Numbered from the stretch's first letter, positions 11,089 to 21,433 are shown. The stretch: 64,000 nucleotides of DNA from an uncultured Saprospiraceae bacterium (GCA_937995755.1 CALKJD010000064.1:1-64000), one strand, 5' to 3'. Made by a program: numbers and translations. Notes: generated by a model from the sequence alone, not told the origin.

Positions 11089-11781
11089 TTATCGTGGCGA
11101 TATTACGTTCTTGATGGCTCGAGTCATTTCTCTTTTGCCTGGAGGTCCAGGAAGTGGCTCTAGAACGAATCCTGCAGCTTTCAGCGCTCTTTTAAAAGAT
11201 CCCTTGGCACAATAGCTTACAAATACTGCTTGGTCTTCTAAAAGATCATAGATCCGTTTCATCATTGTTTCATCCCATAGTTCTGGTTGGGTAGTAGGTG
11301 CAAATGCATCATAATAGACCACATTATATTTACCTTCAGACTCAAAGTTTTCTATCTTAGTGATATGCTTGGTAAAGGAGAAATAATTGCTCAGCTGAAT
11401 CGTCTGATTAGATTCAGCTGTGTGCATGTTAATAAAAGCATTTTGGAATTTACTGCAGTTAAGTATCTCTATATAGTTTAAAGCATTTGCCTGATCTATA
11501 TGTATAGGGTAAGCTTCTAGAGTGCTATATTGGATAGGTTTACGATATTTTTCTGCCTCCAGAAGACTTAGTAGTGCATTGAGTCCAGTACCGAATCCCA
11601 TTTCTAATACTTTGATCTCTGAAATGAAGTTGTGTCTAGCATAATGTAGACCAGCAGCTAAGAATACAGTAATGCTTTCTTGGAGTGCACCATGTGTTGA
11701 ATGGTAGCTTACACCAAATTGATCAGAGATAAGTGTATGCGAGCCATCATCTGACGTGATCAGTTGATTATGCTTGTTCAC
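11089..11781 (-). CDS. mnmD: tRNA 5-methylaminomethyl-2-thiouridine methyltransferase MnmD-like
   Basis: SAM motif VLEMGFGTGLNALLSL; YYDAFAPTTQPELWDE; SYCAKGSFKRALKAAGF; PGPPGKREMTRA. Confidence 0.9.
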   Translation of the reverse strand: MNKHNQLITSDDGSHTLISDQFGVSYHSTHGALQESITVFLAAGLHYARHNFISEIKVLEMGFGTGLNALLSLLEAEKYRKPIQYSTLEAYPIHIDQANALNYIEILNCSKFQNAFINMHTAESNQTIQLSNYFSFTKHITKIENFESEGKYNVVYYDAFAPTTQPELWDETMMKRIYDLLEDQAVFVSYCAKGSFKRALKAAGFVLEPLPGPPGKREMTRAIKNVISPR

Positions 11782-12112
11782 TATACTTTATTGATTCTTT
11801 GATTTCGTCGACAGATATATCTAAGTGTGAAGAGTCGTAGATCACTTCACCATCTTTGAGAAGGATAAGTTGTGGTGATTCATGATGTACTTCAAGGGAG
11901 TCAGCTATGTAGCTCGATATTGATCTATAACTGAGCAAGTCAAGGAAATGCGCTTCTACATTATCTAAATCCCACTTACTTTCTAGACGCATCTTTGCCA
12001 TGCTAGAAATAGGACATGTAGTACTATGCTTAAATATTACTTGATATTTATCGTGAGAAGCTTTGACAGCTTCATCGATTTGCTTTTGAGATTGAATATT
12101 ATTCCAGTTCAT
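11768..12112 (-). CDS. ytxJ: YtxJ-like bacillithiol-system redox protein
   Basis: Thioredoxin-like fold with FKHSTTCPISSMAKMRLE; HESPQLILLKDGEVIYDSSHLDIS; 14-nt overlap with mnmD. Confidence 0.85.
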   Translation of the reverse strand: MNWNNIQSQKQIDEAVKASHDKYQVIFKHSTTCPISSMAKMRLESKWDLDNVEAHFLDLLSYRSISSYIADSLEVHHESPQLILLKDGEVIYDSSHLDISVDEIKESIKYSEQA

Positions 12113-12337
12113 ATACCTGATAAATCCTTATATGGATTATAAAGTTCATTAGAATTACCTAAAATCTTACTCAAAAGAACTTAAGTACTATAAGTTAACA
12201 TACAATGCTATTCGGCTTGATCACACAATAAAATAATCCAAATTAAAGTGGCTTATTAACGAGGAATAGTGAAAAGCATATAAAATAAAAGGGGTAGACT
12301 TCTTTCTAATCAGCAAAAAGCTAAAAGAAAGCGATAT

Positions 12338-12484
12338 TTAATTCATGATATGGAAAATCACATCAGCAGCTGCACTTAATTCGTAAGGACATCCTACACC
12401 ACCTCTATTACATGAGCTAAGGAAGGCAACTACTACTAATAGTGCTCCTACTCCTAGTATATTTTTCATTGATTTGGATTGCAT
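12338..12484 (-). CDS. Small (48 aa) predicted lipoprotein, absent from the supplied ORF track
   Basis: Reverse-strand ORF read by eye: MQSKSMKNILGVGALLVVVAFLSSCNRGGVGCPYELSAAADVIFHIMN*; signal-II-like n/h regions and lipobox LSSC. Confidence 0.65.
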   Translation of the reverse strand: MQSKSMKNILGVGALLVVVAFLSSCNRGGVGCPYELSAAADVIFHIMN

Positions 12485-12732
12485 AATTCTGTATTTATTC
12501 TGTTACTATTATAAATTATATTAAATCTTAATATCTACTAAAGAAAATATATCGACTTTTGTTCTCTTATGGTATAACTGATATCATGCCAAAGTAATGA
12601 AATCTAAACGACGGTTATTGTCATTTAGTATTATAAATTGTAGATACCTTGTATCAAGCGACAAAATTAACAATTGACTAACAATATTCATGATTTACTT
12701 CAAAATCATGACTTGAACATATAATCAACACA

Positions 12733-14097
12733 ATGACAGACACAAAGAATACATCTTTAAAACTTCACTTTATAGCTATTGGAGGCAAAGTAATGCATAA
12801 TCTAGCTTTAGCTATGAGTGATAAATGGCATAAAGTTACTGGTTCTGACGACGAAATCTATGAGCCGTCACTTTCTAGATTAGATGCAGCAGGAATACTG
12901 CCATCTAAAATGGGGTGGGATACTAATAACATTACCGAAGATCTAGATTACGTTATATTAGGTATGCATGCCAAAGCGGATAATCCAGAGATACTGAAGG
13001 CCCAAGAGCTAGGACTTAAGATAATGTCTTTTCCTGAATTTGTATACGAACAATCAAAGGGTAAAAAAAGGATAGTAATCGCAGGAAGTCATGGGAAGAC
13101 CACTACTTCTGCCATGATAGCCCATGCTTTGCAATCGTGTGATAAAGATTTTGATTATGTGGTAGGCGCTCAATTACCTGGCTTTGATAGGATGGTGAAG
13201 CTTACAGATGCACCGATAATCATTATAGAAGGAGACGAATACCTAAGTAGTGCAATAGATCGTAGACCTAAAATGCTACTGTACAAAGCAACTACAGCTG
13301 TAATTACAGGTATCGCTTGGGATCATATCAATGTATTTCCGACTTACGAAGGATATGTGGATCAATTTAGATTGTTTCTTAAAGATCTTCCAGCAGAAGG
13401 AAAGGTTTTCTATTATGAAGAGGACTCTAGCCTAAAGAAGCTTATCAATGAGAAGAATACTGAGGCAAAGTGTATTCCTTATACTGAAGTGGAATTAAAT
13501 GCTGAAAGGAGTGTCACCCTAGGAACTTCTACTTATGAGATGCAGCTAATAGGATCGCATAACTACCAAAATATGAAAGCTGCTCAACGAGTATGCAATG
13601 ACCTTGGTTTGTCAGGAAAACAGTTTTTTAGAGCTATGAGTACATTCGTAGGTGCAGAAAAACGACTTGAGTTTATTAAGAACAAAAAAGATAGAGCGGT
13701 AATTATAGATTATGCTCATGCTCCTTCGAAAGTAGAAGCAACTGTAAAGGCAGTGAAGATGCATTGGCCACATCGTACATTAATCGCTGCATTGGAATTG
13801 CATACATTTAGTAGCCTAAATAAAGAGTTTATTCCTCATTATAGACATGCTTTTGATCCTGCGGATATAGCGATTATTTATTATAGTCCTCATACTTTAA
13901 AAATGAAAGGGATGCCGGATCTTTCGTATGAATGGTTGTACTCACAAATTGTACATCCAAAACTCAAAATTTTCACTGAAAAGTCAGAATTGGTAAATTA
14001 TCTAAGCGGTATTAATTATAAAAATACAAACCTGTTGATGATGAGTTCAGGAACCTTTGACGGATTTAACCTCAGTAAGGATGGTGTGAAGATATAG
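12733..14097 (+). CDS. mpl: Mur ligase family peptidoglycan-recycling ligase (Mpl-like)
   Basis: LHFIAIGGKVMHNLALAM, VIAGSHGKTTTSAMIAHAL, IIEGDEYLSSAIDRRPK, DYAHAPSKVEATVKAV; lacks the longer MurC domain layout. Confidence 0.85.
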   Translation: MTDTKNTSLKLHFIAIGGKVMHNLALAMSDKWHKVTGSDDEIYEPSLSRLDAAGILPSKMGWDTNNITEDLDYVILGMHAKADNPEILKAQELGLKIMSFPEFVYEQSKGKKRIVIAGSHGKTTTSAMIAHALQSCDKDFDYVVGAQLPGFDRMVKLTDAPIIIIEGDEYLSSAIDRRPKMLLYKATTAVITGIAWDHINVFPTYEGYVDQFRLFLKDLPAEGKVFYYEEDSSLKKLINEKNTEAKCIPYTEVELNAERSVTLGTSTYEMQLIGSHNYQNMKAAQRVCNDLGLSGKQFFRAMSTFVGAEKRLEFIKNKKDRAVIIDYAHAPSKVEATVKAVKMHWPHRTLIAALELHTFSSLNKEFIPHYRHAFDPADIAIIYYSPHTLKMKGMPDLSYEWLYSQIVHPKLKIFTEKSELVNYLSGINYKNTNLLMMSSGTFDGFNLSKDGVKI

Positions 14098-14105
14098 TAT
14101 TATTA

Positions 14106-14154
14106 ATCTATCTGTCTTCCTAAGATTCACAACTCTACATGAAGACAGATAGAT
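14106..14154. terminator. Perfect 14-bp inverted repeat between convergent genes, possible bidirectional terminator
   Basis: ATCTATCTGTCTTC(14106-14119)/GAAGACAGATAGAT(14141-14154), 21-nt loop. Confidence 0.5.
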
Positions 14155-14210
14155 GTTTGCTTCCGTATTAATGGAACTCAAATGAAAAGCAAATTTAAGA
14201 TGTCACTAAT

Positions 14211-15557
14211 CTAATCGCAGCCTAGATCTAGTAAACTTGCTTCGTCTGCATTGGGGAAGCATTTTCCAGATAGAACACTAGTAGGCACATATCTTTTAAG
14301 GTCAGGATCTTGTAAAGCATTTTCAAGAAATGCAATTAGGTAATCTTTTTCTTCTTCCGAGAGTCCTATTGGATTAAATTTAGAAGAAATGAGATCTTGT
14401 GGTACCCTTGGATTTTCAGATAATGCGAGATTTTTATAATCTATAAGATCTCTAAGGCTTGTCTTACTCGCCCCATGAAAATAGAAATTTGTTCCTTGGA
14501 GATTGTAGATGCCTGGCACCTTAAACTTATAGTTATCCTCAGGCTGTAGCGTAAATCCACCACGACCTAAGTTTCTTCTGTCATCTGGAGAAGTATTATA
14601 TGATGGTATTTGGTCCATATCCGTCACACCTAGAGCATGAAATTCGGCTGATCCAAGATTCTGATTATAATGACATTGGAAACATTGCGCTTTATCGAAA
14701 AAGAGGATTGCACCTTTTTTCTCTTCATAGCCTAAAGCTTCTCTATTTCCCTTAAGCCACTCTTGGAATGGTGCCCTATTAGCCAAGATAGTACGGATGT
14801 ATGCAGAAAAAGCCAAAGATGCAGTTTCTACAGTATATCTTTCTTCTTCATCATAATCAGCAAAAACCTGATCAAATAAAAAAGTATATCCGTATTCATC
14901 CAGTATTTCTTTGTTTATAGTAATCCTATGAGTATGGAGACCTTCCATATTCTGAGTCTCTATTCCTGAGAATCCCAGATGATTCAATTTTGTATCTTCT
15001 AATAAATCCCAAACATCTTCAGTACCTACGTTAACTCCTCCGCCACCAAATTGGCCATTCCAAAAAGTATTACTCACATATGCCACATTCACCATAGATA
15101 ATGGACGAGCACTTTGTACATCTAGTTGATCGTCAGCGTAAGAAGTGTTTTTTACTCTATCTTCACCAGCGATACCATAGTTAGATCCTCCATCAGCTAT
15201 CCCTTGGAAATTACCTGGTCTAAAGCCTGCTTCTGATATATGGCAACTGGAGCAAGAGTATGTTTCCATACCAGCCTCTAAAACAGCACCGCGACCAAGT
15301 CCAGTATCATGAAATAATAGTTTTCCCAATTCAACTTTTTGAGGCGTAAGAGGGTTTTTAGGGTCTTGAGGTATAAGATCTAGATCGTTTTCATTAGGTA
15401 ATACATAGAAGTCTAAAGTTCCGTCAGGAGACTTCTCTTGAATGCTAGCTTCAAGTTGATTGTCTAGTTCTACAAGTGTAGGCATACGATCTTTAGTACA
15501 TGCATTTAGCACTACTAAAAGTCCTAAGATTGATGTGGCTACATAACCTATTTTCAT
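14211..15557 (-). CDS. Di-heme cytochrome c peroxidase / MauG-like lipoprotein
   Basis: LNAC lipobox; heme motifs CSSCH (ETYSCSSCHISEAGF) and CFQCH (KAQCFQCHYNQN); ELGKLLFHDTGLGRG, FKVPGIYNL, FHGASKTSLRDLIDYKN. Confidence 0.93.
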   Translation of the reverse strand: MKIGYVATSILGLLVVLNACTKDRMPTLVELDNQLEASIQEKSPDGTLDFYVLPNENDLDLIPQDPKNPLTPQKVELGKLLFHDTGLGRGAVLEAGMETYSCSSCHISEAGFRPGNFQGIADGGSNYGIAGEDRVKNTSYADDQLDVQSARPLSMVNVAYVSNTFWNGQFGGGGVNVGTEDVWDLLEDTKLNHLGFSGIETQNMEGLHTHRITINKEILDEYGYTFLFDQVFADYDEEERYTVETASLAFSAYIRTILANRAPFQEWLKGNREALGYEEKKGAILFFDKAQCFQCHYNQNLGSAEFHALGVTDMDQIPSYNTSPDDRRNLGRGGFTLQPEDNYKFKVPGIYNLQGTNFYFHGASKTSLRDLIDYKNLALSENPRVPQDLISSKFNPIGLSEEEKDYLIAFLENALQDPDLKRYVPTSVLSGKCFPNADEASLLDLGCD

Positions 15558-15842
15558 AATTTTTACATCTTAATGGTCAAAACATAGATTGCAAATATAC
15601 ACAATGGAGACAACATATTATAAAAAAATGTAATATGTTGCCAATTCATAATCAGCTGTGTTGTGCAGGTATTAACTGTTTATTGTATTATTGTAAATAT
15701 TTGAATGATCATAAATGTTTATTGATCATATCTTATATTTTTGCAAAAATAGTTATTTCGTATCAAGTAATATGTGACTTGAGTTACAATTAACATACTA
15801 TAAACACTAAGAATATTTAAATTAAAATATAAAAGATTAAGC

Positions 15843-16751
15843 ATGAAAGCAACATTATTAGTACTAGCAGCAGGAATGGGTTCGAGGTATGGCGGATTGA
15901 AACAAATGGACGCATTTGGACCTAATGGAGAGACGATTATAGACTATTCTATTTATGATGCGATTAATGCAGGGTTTACAAAAGTGGTTTTCATAATAAG
16001 AGAGTCTTTTAAAGAAGCATTTGAAGAAGCGTTTACTTCTAAGTTTGAAGGAAAGATTGAAGTGGCTTTTGTTTGCCAAGAGCTGGATAAGCTTCCAGAA
16101 GGTGTGAGCTGTCCTGCTACGAGAGAAAAGCCTTGGGGAACAGGTCATGCCGTATATGTTGCTAAAGATCAAATTGAGGGACCATTTGCTGTCATTAATG
16201 CGGATGACTATTATGGCCAAGATGCTTATAATGTTTTGATGGACTTTTTTAAAGCTAATATTGGTAATGAAAATCCTGATTATGCAGTAGTAGCATATTA
16301 TCTAAATAATACATTATCAGAGCATGGTACAGTTAATCGTGGGGTTTGTTATTCTGATGGAAGCGGTAATCTTGAAAAAGTAGTTGAGCGCGAGAAGATT
16401 CAGAGAGGGGAAGATGGTGTGATTAGATTTCCGCATAATGATCATGAACATGAATTGGCAGAAGAGACTTTAGTAAGTATGAATATGTGGGCTTTCTATC
16501 CTAGTTATTTCGACTATTGTGAAAAAGCATTGTACGACTTTATCAAAGCAAGAGGCGAGGAAGAAAAGTCTGAATTTTATATTCCAGCGTTGGTAGATGA
16601 ATTAATTCAAAACAAGGTACTTGATGTCAAATTGTTAGACACTACTAGCCAGTGGTTCGGTGTCACTTATCAAGAAGATAAACCAGTAGTAATCAGTAAG
16701 CTTAATAAATTATTAGCTGACGGTGCATATCCTAAAGATCTTTGGTCTTAA
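15843..16751 (+). CDS. Sugar-phosphate nucleotidyltransferase (NTP_transferase family)
   Basis: LLVLAAGMGSRYGGLKQMDAFGPNGETIIDYSIYDA; PWGTGHAVYVA; FAVINADDYYG. Confidence 0.92.
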   Translation: MKATLLVLAAGMGSRYGGLKQMDAFGPNGETIIDYSIYDAINAGFTKVVFIIRESFKEAFEEAFTSKFEGKIEVAFVCQELDKLPEGVSCPATREKPWGTGHAVYVAKDQIEGPFAVINADDYYGQDAYNVLMDFFKANIGNENPDYAVVAYYLNNTLSEHGTVNRGVCYSDGSGNLEKVVEREKIQRGEDGVIRFPHNDHEHELAEETLVSMNMWAFYPSYFDYCEKALYDFIKARGEEEKSEFYIPALVDELIQNKVLDVKLLDTTSQWFGVTYQEDKPVVISKLNKLLADGAYPKDLWS

Positions 16752-16799
16752 TCGGAATTAAAGCAATTTTTTAAGATTGAGGAGAGGCTAGAGTATTGC

Positions 16800-17744
16800 T
16801 TAGTAAATAAATACAGGACCTTGTTTAAATCCGCGACCTACGGTTAATTTTTTAGCATTGCGTTTTTCAAAGTCCATGATATATATGTTAGATGTAGTAC
16901 TATCAGCTCTGTAGTCAAGCTGACCATCAAAAGCTAGATATCTTCCTTCAGGCGAGATATCATGCCATACAGATTGCAGGTTTTTTTGTGTAAGGCTTTT
17001 GGGTGGAGTGCCAATTGGGTCAAGAGATTTTATTAGTGAATGACCATTATTACTGCTAGAGTAAGTAATCTTACCTAGAGCCTGATTCCATCTAGGTGGT
17101 CCTGCGTAGTATTGATACTGTGCAAAAGTTTTACCGTTGGAAGGGTAGCTGGTTATTTTGATCACTTCCTTGGTTTGAAGAGTCATACTATAAAGTTCCG
17201 CTTCATTATATTTACTTGGATCGCCATTGTATCCTCTAAATACAATCTTTTTGCCGTCAGGAGAAAAGCAGGGGTCATTGAAATAATCCATTTGTGGATC
17301 AACGGTAGCAATAAGATTTCCCTCGTGATCTATTATTTGAAATGGTTCATTAGGCGCACCTACTGGTTTGATAATAAGTTCGCTTCCTTTCTTTCTTAAG
17401 GATACCCAACTGTCTTGTATTTGTTGTTGATTTATTTTTTTCCAGTTCGAACCCTTTGAATCGGTTTCGTACAAAAAATAGCATTGACTACATGTATCTC
17501 TGTCAGATATCGCATAGAGTTTGTCGGCATATGCACTATAGACCCAATCCAGAGATTGATGGTTAGATATGTTAATAGGATTCTCTCCGTCTACGCCCAT
17601 TACGAATATTTCATAGTTATTAGTAGATGGATCTACTAATACATTGTATGCAATCTGTAAGGTTGTAGCGTCAGCCGTATTTTTGCATGCATAGAAAGCA
17701 TTGCATAGGCCAAGCATTAGAATGAAGTATATAATATTTTTCAC
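16800..17744 (-). CDS. TolB/PD40 beta-propeller-like lipoprotein, start re-proposed at GTG 17744
   Basis: PD40-like repeats (DPCFSPDGKKIVFRG, SPEGRYLAFDG); from GTG the N-terminus is (M)KNIIYFILMLGLCNAFYAC, a plausible lipoprotein signal. The listed ATG (17822) abuts a terminator hairpin. Confidence 0.8.
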   Translation of the reverse strand: MKNIIYFILMLGLCNAFYACKNTADATTLQIAYNVLVDPSTNNYEIFVMGVDGENPINISNHQSLDWVYSAYADKLYAISDRDTCSQCYFLYETDSKGSNWKKINQQQIQDSWVSLRKKGSELIIKPVGAPNEPFQIIDHEGNLIATVDPQMDYFNDPCFSPDGKKIVFRGYNGDPSKYNEAELYSMTLQTKEVIKITSYPSNGKTFAQYQYYAGPPRWNQALGKITYSSSNNGHSLIKSLDPIGTPPKSLTQKNLQSVWHDISPEGRYLAFDGQLDYRADSTTSNIYIMDFEKRNAKKLTVGRGFKQGPVFIY

Positions 17745-17830
17745 TTTGGTAAAGGTATCAAATCTAAATTCTTGAAAGCGAATAGAGGTATCAATAAATA
17801 GCATTAAAAATAGAATGGGCATAAAAAAGA

Positions 17831-17858
17831 AAAGAGGTTGATCTTTATCAACCTCTTT
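17831..17858. terminator. Bidirectional terminator-like hairpin
   Basis: AAAGAGGTTGAT-CTTT-ATCAACCTCTTT, perfect 12-bp stem with T-rich flank on both strands. Confidence 0.8.
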
Positions 17859-18060
17859 TTCTAAAAAGCATGAAAAAACTATTTACATCTTAACCTAATT
17901 AGTGGATTCTATACTAGGTATATTTTGTTTTTTATTGAGCGTGATTTATATCATTCGCGCTTGTACTATATAGATGATGATTTATGACTTTTTGTTATGT
18001 CGGTCACGTTAATATTTTGCTAAAAGGTGATAAGGAAATGTGAATGCTTGAAATATCAGT

Positions 18061-18092
18061 AAAAAAAAGGCTTCTGATAAAGATCAGAAGCC
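18061..18092 (-). terminator. Rho-independent terminator of the amidase gene
   Basis: GGCTTCTGAT-AAAG-ATCAGAAGCC perfect 10-bp stem (18069-18092), followed on the minus strand by T8. Confidence 0.9.
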
Positions 18093-18119
18093 TACGAAAT
18101 ATATTATTCTATTTAGATA

Positions 18120-19334
18120 TTATCCTTTCACACCAGTCATACCTTCGAACAACCAATTGGCAAGGGCTTGTCTATTTTCATCTAATAATAACCTACGATG
18201 ATCATTTTTGTTACGTATGTTGGCTAACTCTACAAATACCGCAGGAGGTGCAGTATTGCGAAGCATGTACAATCCTCTTTCACTTACATAGCCATGATAT
18301 CCTCTGTCTTTTTGATACTTATTGTATTTAGCTCGGAAAGTTGATTGTAAGTCGTACGCAAGTTTTTTACTTGTTTTACTCTTTCCCCAATGGTAGAAGA
18401 ATACATCTTGACTTTTGGTCTCACTACGAGAGTCTACGTGTATCATGATTGCCTTCTGTTTTTTGTATCCTTTTTTCTTGTATTTCTTATGCAAGCTATT
18501 GATGGCAGCTGCTCTTTGATAGAGCCTTTTCTTTTGATTGAGAGGGATCTTATGAGTTCCCATACATTTTTCATCTCTATCACAATCCAGATATTTTTCA
18601 TCTCTAATACCGTCATCATCCTGTATGATCATATGTACTGTAGCTCCATGTTGCATTAGGTTACGTACTAGTCTGAGAGATACATCATACGCATATTCAT
18701 CTTCACATAATGTAGATGATGTGCTTGTGCAGCAGGCCCCTGGATCAGGACCTCCATGACCGCTTACTACATAGTATACTTCTCCTTTGAGTTGATTGTC
18801 TATTATTTCGACATCTTCGTACTTTTCGCCGAAGAGCTTTTCAGTAACTACTCCTTTTTTCTTGCTTTTTTTAGCCTTCTTTTCTTTTTCTATCTTTTCA
18901 TCATTGATAAGTACTTTAGATGTAGTCGCTCTACATTCTAGAAGATGGTGTGGAACCCAGAGTATCTTACTATCTCGATAATGAGTTTTTCTAACACCTA
19001 GTTTGTAGATAGCTTCATTGTATTGTTGTATCTGTACTGCAGTCTCCCAGTCGTCTACATTGATGGTAGACCTAATACTCTGACCATTGTAATTGTAGAT
19101 TTTTACAGGAAGGTTATATTTTTTGCCTGTTAGGAGTGAAGCTTTCTTATCAAGTTTATTGATCTCATAGAAGTAGTCTATGTTACATGCGTAACTACTT
19201 AAATGATACCGTCGCAGTAGTGAATATACTCCGTCTCCATTCTTAGCTTCCACTGAATGAAAGTTTGATTCCGCGGCAGTCATCAATGTTATTTGAAGAC
19301 TGATTATTCCTATTGTTAAAATCGATTTGAGCAT
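18120..19334 (-). CDS. N-acetylmuramoyl-L-alanine amidase (Amidase_3) with N-terminal LysM-like region
   Basis: VVSGHGGPDPGACC, IHVDSRSE, TAPPAVFVELANIRNKNDHRRLL; N-terminal GDGVYSLLRRYHLSSYA. Confidence 0.88.
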   Translation of the reverse strand: MLKSILTIGIISLQITLMTAAESNFHSVEAKNGDGVYSLLRRYHLSSYACNIDYFYEINKLDKKASLLTGKKYNLPVKIYNYNGQSIRSTINVDDWETAVQIQQYNEAIYKLGVRKTHYRDSKILWVPHHLLECRATTSKVLINDEKIEKEKKAKKSKKKGVVTEKLFGEKYEDVEIIDNQLKGEVYYVVSGHGGPDPGACCTSTSSTLCEDEYAYDVSLRLVRNLMQHGATVHMIIQDDDGIRDEKYLDCDRDEKCMGTHKIPLNQKKRLYQRAAAINSLHKKYKKKGYKKQKAIMIHVDSRSETKSQDVFFYHWGKSKTSKKLAYDLQSTFRAKYNKYQKDRGYHGYVSERGLYMLRNTAPPAVFVELANIRNKNDHRRLLLDENRQALANWLFEGMTGVKG

Positions 19335-19527
19335 CTGTTAGTTTTATGACTTACTAGGGCAATGAGAAAAGTGATACAAGGCAAAAATACGAAATATTAT
19401 AAATAATTGTAATATGTAATTGTATTAAAACTATCACTTTGTGTAATAAATGCTTGTTTTTCGTATACCTAGAGGCCTATGTAACGGTGTAAAGTATTAT
19501 TTGCATTGTGCTATATTTGCGATTATT

Positions 19528-20184
19528 ATGAATATATCACACTTATATACATTGATTAAAAAGGAGTTTGACCTAGAGTTTAGGCAATCACACGCTCTTT
19601 TTGGGGTGTTGTTATTTGCGGCTTGTACGGTATTTATCATCTTCAAAGCCTTCAATACTTTAGGTGCTTTTCAATGGAATGTGATGCTCTGGATTATAGT
19701 TGTATTCTCAGGGATCAATGCTGTCGCCAAAAGTTTTGTACAGGAGAATAAAGAAACCTATCTACATTATTATACACTATTTGATCCTTTGGAGCTCATC
19801 TTAGCTAAGTTGATTTATAATTTCTTGTTTATAGTTGTGATCATTGCCTTAGTGATATTACTACTGACGATATTCACCATGAATCCTATAGTGAATTGGA
19901 GCTTATTTACTCAAGGGGCTTTATTAGGGGCACTTGGGCTGGCGTGTATATTTACATTTATCGCAGCATTGTCTGGTATTGATAGAGGTGGGACTACAAT
20001 AATGAGTGTAATGGCATTGCCATTGGTCTTACCAGTCATTCTTTTGTTGATAAAAATAACAGCAGTATCTATGGGCCTTATGGTTGATACAGAGATTGGT
20101 GGAGATCTGATGATATTAGGCGGAATAGATCTTATGATATGCGGATTGATGCTGTTGCTCTTTCCTATTATTTGGAGAAGTTAG
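19528..20184 (+). CDS. ccmB: Heme exporter protein CcmB-like, start re-proposed at 19528
   Basis: MNISHLYTLIKKEFDLEFRQSHALFGVLLF; six hydrophobic segments; a TATATTTG -7-like box at 19512-19519 lies inside the longer ORF, arguing against start 19450. Confidence 0.82.
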   Translation: MNISHLYTLIKKEFDLEFRQSHALFGVLLFAACTVFIIFKAFNTLGAFQWNVMLWIIVVFSGINAVAKSFVQENKETYLHYYTLFDPLELILAKLIYNFLFIVVIIALVILLLTIFTMNPIVNWSLFTQGALLGALGLACIFTFIAALSGIDRGGTTIMSVMALPLVLPVILLLIKITAVSMGLMVDTEIGGDLMILGGIDLMICGLMLLLFPIIWRS

Positions 20185-20272
20185 TGAGTGATGTAAACAA
20201 GCAAGGCTGCAATGAACTTATCATAGCTAATTTGCTTTATCTTTGCATAGATTTTAAAAAGACATCAGTAAA

Positions 20273-21367
20273 ATGAGTAAAAAAGGAAGAGTCCTTGTGG
20301 CTATGAGTGGTGGAATAGATAGTACAGTAGCTGCTATGATGCTTCATGAAGAAGGCTATGAAGTGGTGGGGATCACTATGAAAACATGGGACTACGCATC
20401 TAGTGGGTCTTCTAAGAAAGAGACTGGTTGCTGTAGTTTAGATTCTATCAATGATGCTAGAGAGGTAGCTGTCAAGATGGGCTTTCATCACTTTATTGTA
20501 GACATTCGTGAAGAGTTTGGTGATTATGTAATCGACAACTTCGTAGATGAATATATAGCAGGACGAACGCCTAATCCTTGTGTGTTATGTAATACACACA
20601 TCAAATGGAATGCTTTGATAAAAAGGGCTGACGCAATGGATTGTGAATTTATTGCCACAGGTCATTATGCAGATATCAAAGAAAAAAACAATAGACTCTT
20701 CATCACGAAAGGTAAAGATGATCGCAAAGATCAATCCTATGTGTTATGGGGCTTGGATCAAGAGTGTCTGTCTAGATCAAATTTTCCATTAGGTGGATAT
20801 ACTAAGACCGAGATTCGTCAGATGGCCAAAGATTGGGGACATGAAGCATTGTCTAAGAAAGCAGAAAGCTACGAAATATGCTTTGTGCCAGACAATGATT
20901 ATCGTGGGTTTCTTAAGCGCAGAGTTGATGGTTTGGAAGAGCGAGTTGCAGGTGGATTATTTGTAAATACGCAAGGGGAAGTTATCGGAAAGCATGAAGG
21001 GTATCCATTCTTTACCATTGGTCAAAGGAAAGGGCTCGGAAAGGGATTCGGAAAGCCTGTGTATGTTACTGAGATAAGACCTGAAACAAATACAGTTGTA
21101 TTAGGTGATGTAGAAGATCTTATGCGAAATGGAATGTATGTCGATCAACTCAACATGCAAAAGTATGCTGAAATCAAGGATCCAACGGAATTCGTAACTC
21201 AAGTTAGATACAACAGTTCTGGGTCATTAAGTAAGATTATCCAACAAGGAGATCAGATGGAAGTTGAGTTCTATTCCAATGTAAAAGGAATAGCTCCTGG
21301 GCAATCAGCTGTGTTCTATGAAGGAGATGATGTTGTAGGTGGAGGAATAATCAGTAGAAGTTTATAA
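20273..21367 (+). CDS. mnmA: tRNA-specific 2-thiouridylase MnmA
   Basis: VAMSGGIDSTVAAMMLHEEGYEVVGITMK, GRTPNPCVLCNTHIKW, ATGHYAD, DQSYVLWGL, ESYEICFVPDNDYRGF, FFTIGQRKGLG. Confidence 0.97.
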   Translation: MSKKGRVLVAMSGGIDSTVAAMMLHEEGYEVVGITMKTWDYASSGSSKKETGCCSLDSINDAREVAVKMGFHHFIVDIREEFGDYVIDNFVDEYIAGRTPNPCVLCNTHIKWNALIKRADAMDCEFIATGHYADIKEKNNRLFITKGKDDRKDQSYVLWGLDQECLSRSNFPLGGYTKTEIRQMAKDWGHEALSKKAESYEICFVPDNDYRGFLKRRVDGLEERVAGGLFVNTQGEVIGKHEGYPFFTIGQRKGLGKGFGKPVYVTEIRPETNTVVLGDVEDLMRNGMYVDQLNMQKYAEIKDPTEFVTQVRYNSSGSLSKIIQQGDQMEVEFYSNVKGIAPGQSAVFYEGDDVVGGGIISRSL

Positions 21368-21433
21368 TAATAAATGATATAGAGCGTTAAATTTTGAAAT
21401 CGCGTAAATCATATAAAATTAAAGTGCAATCAA

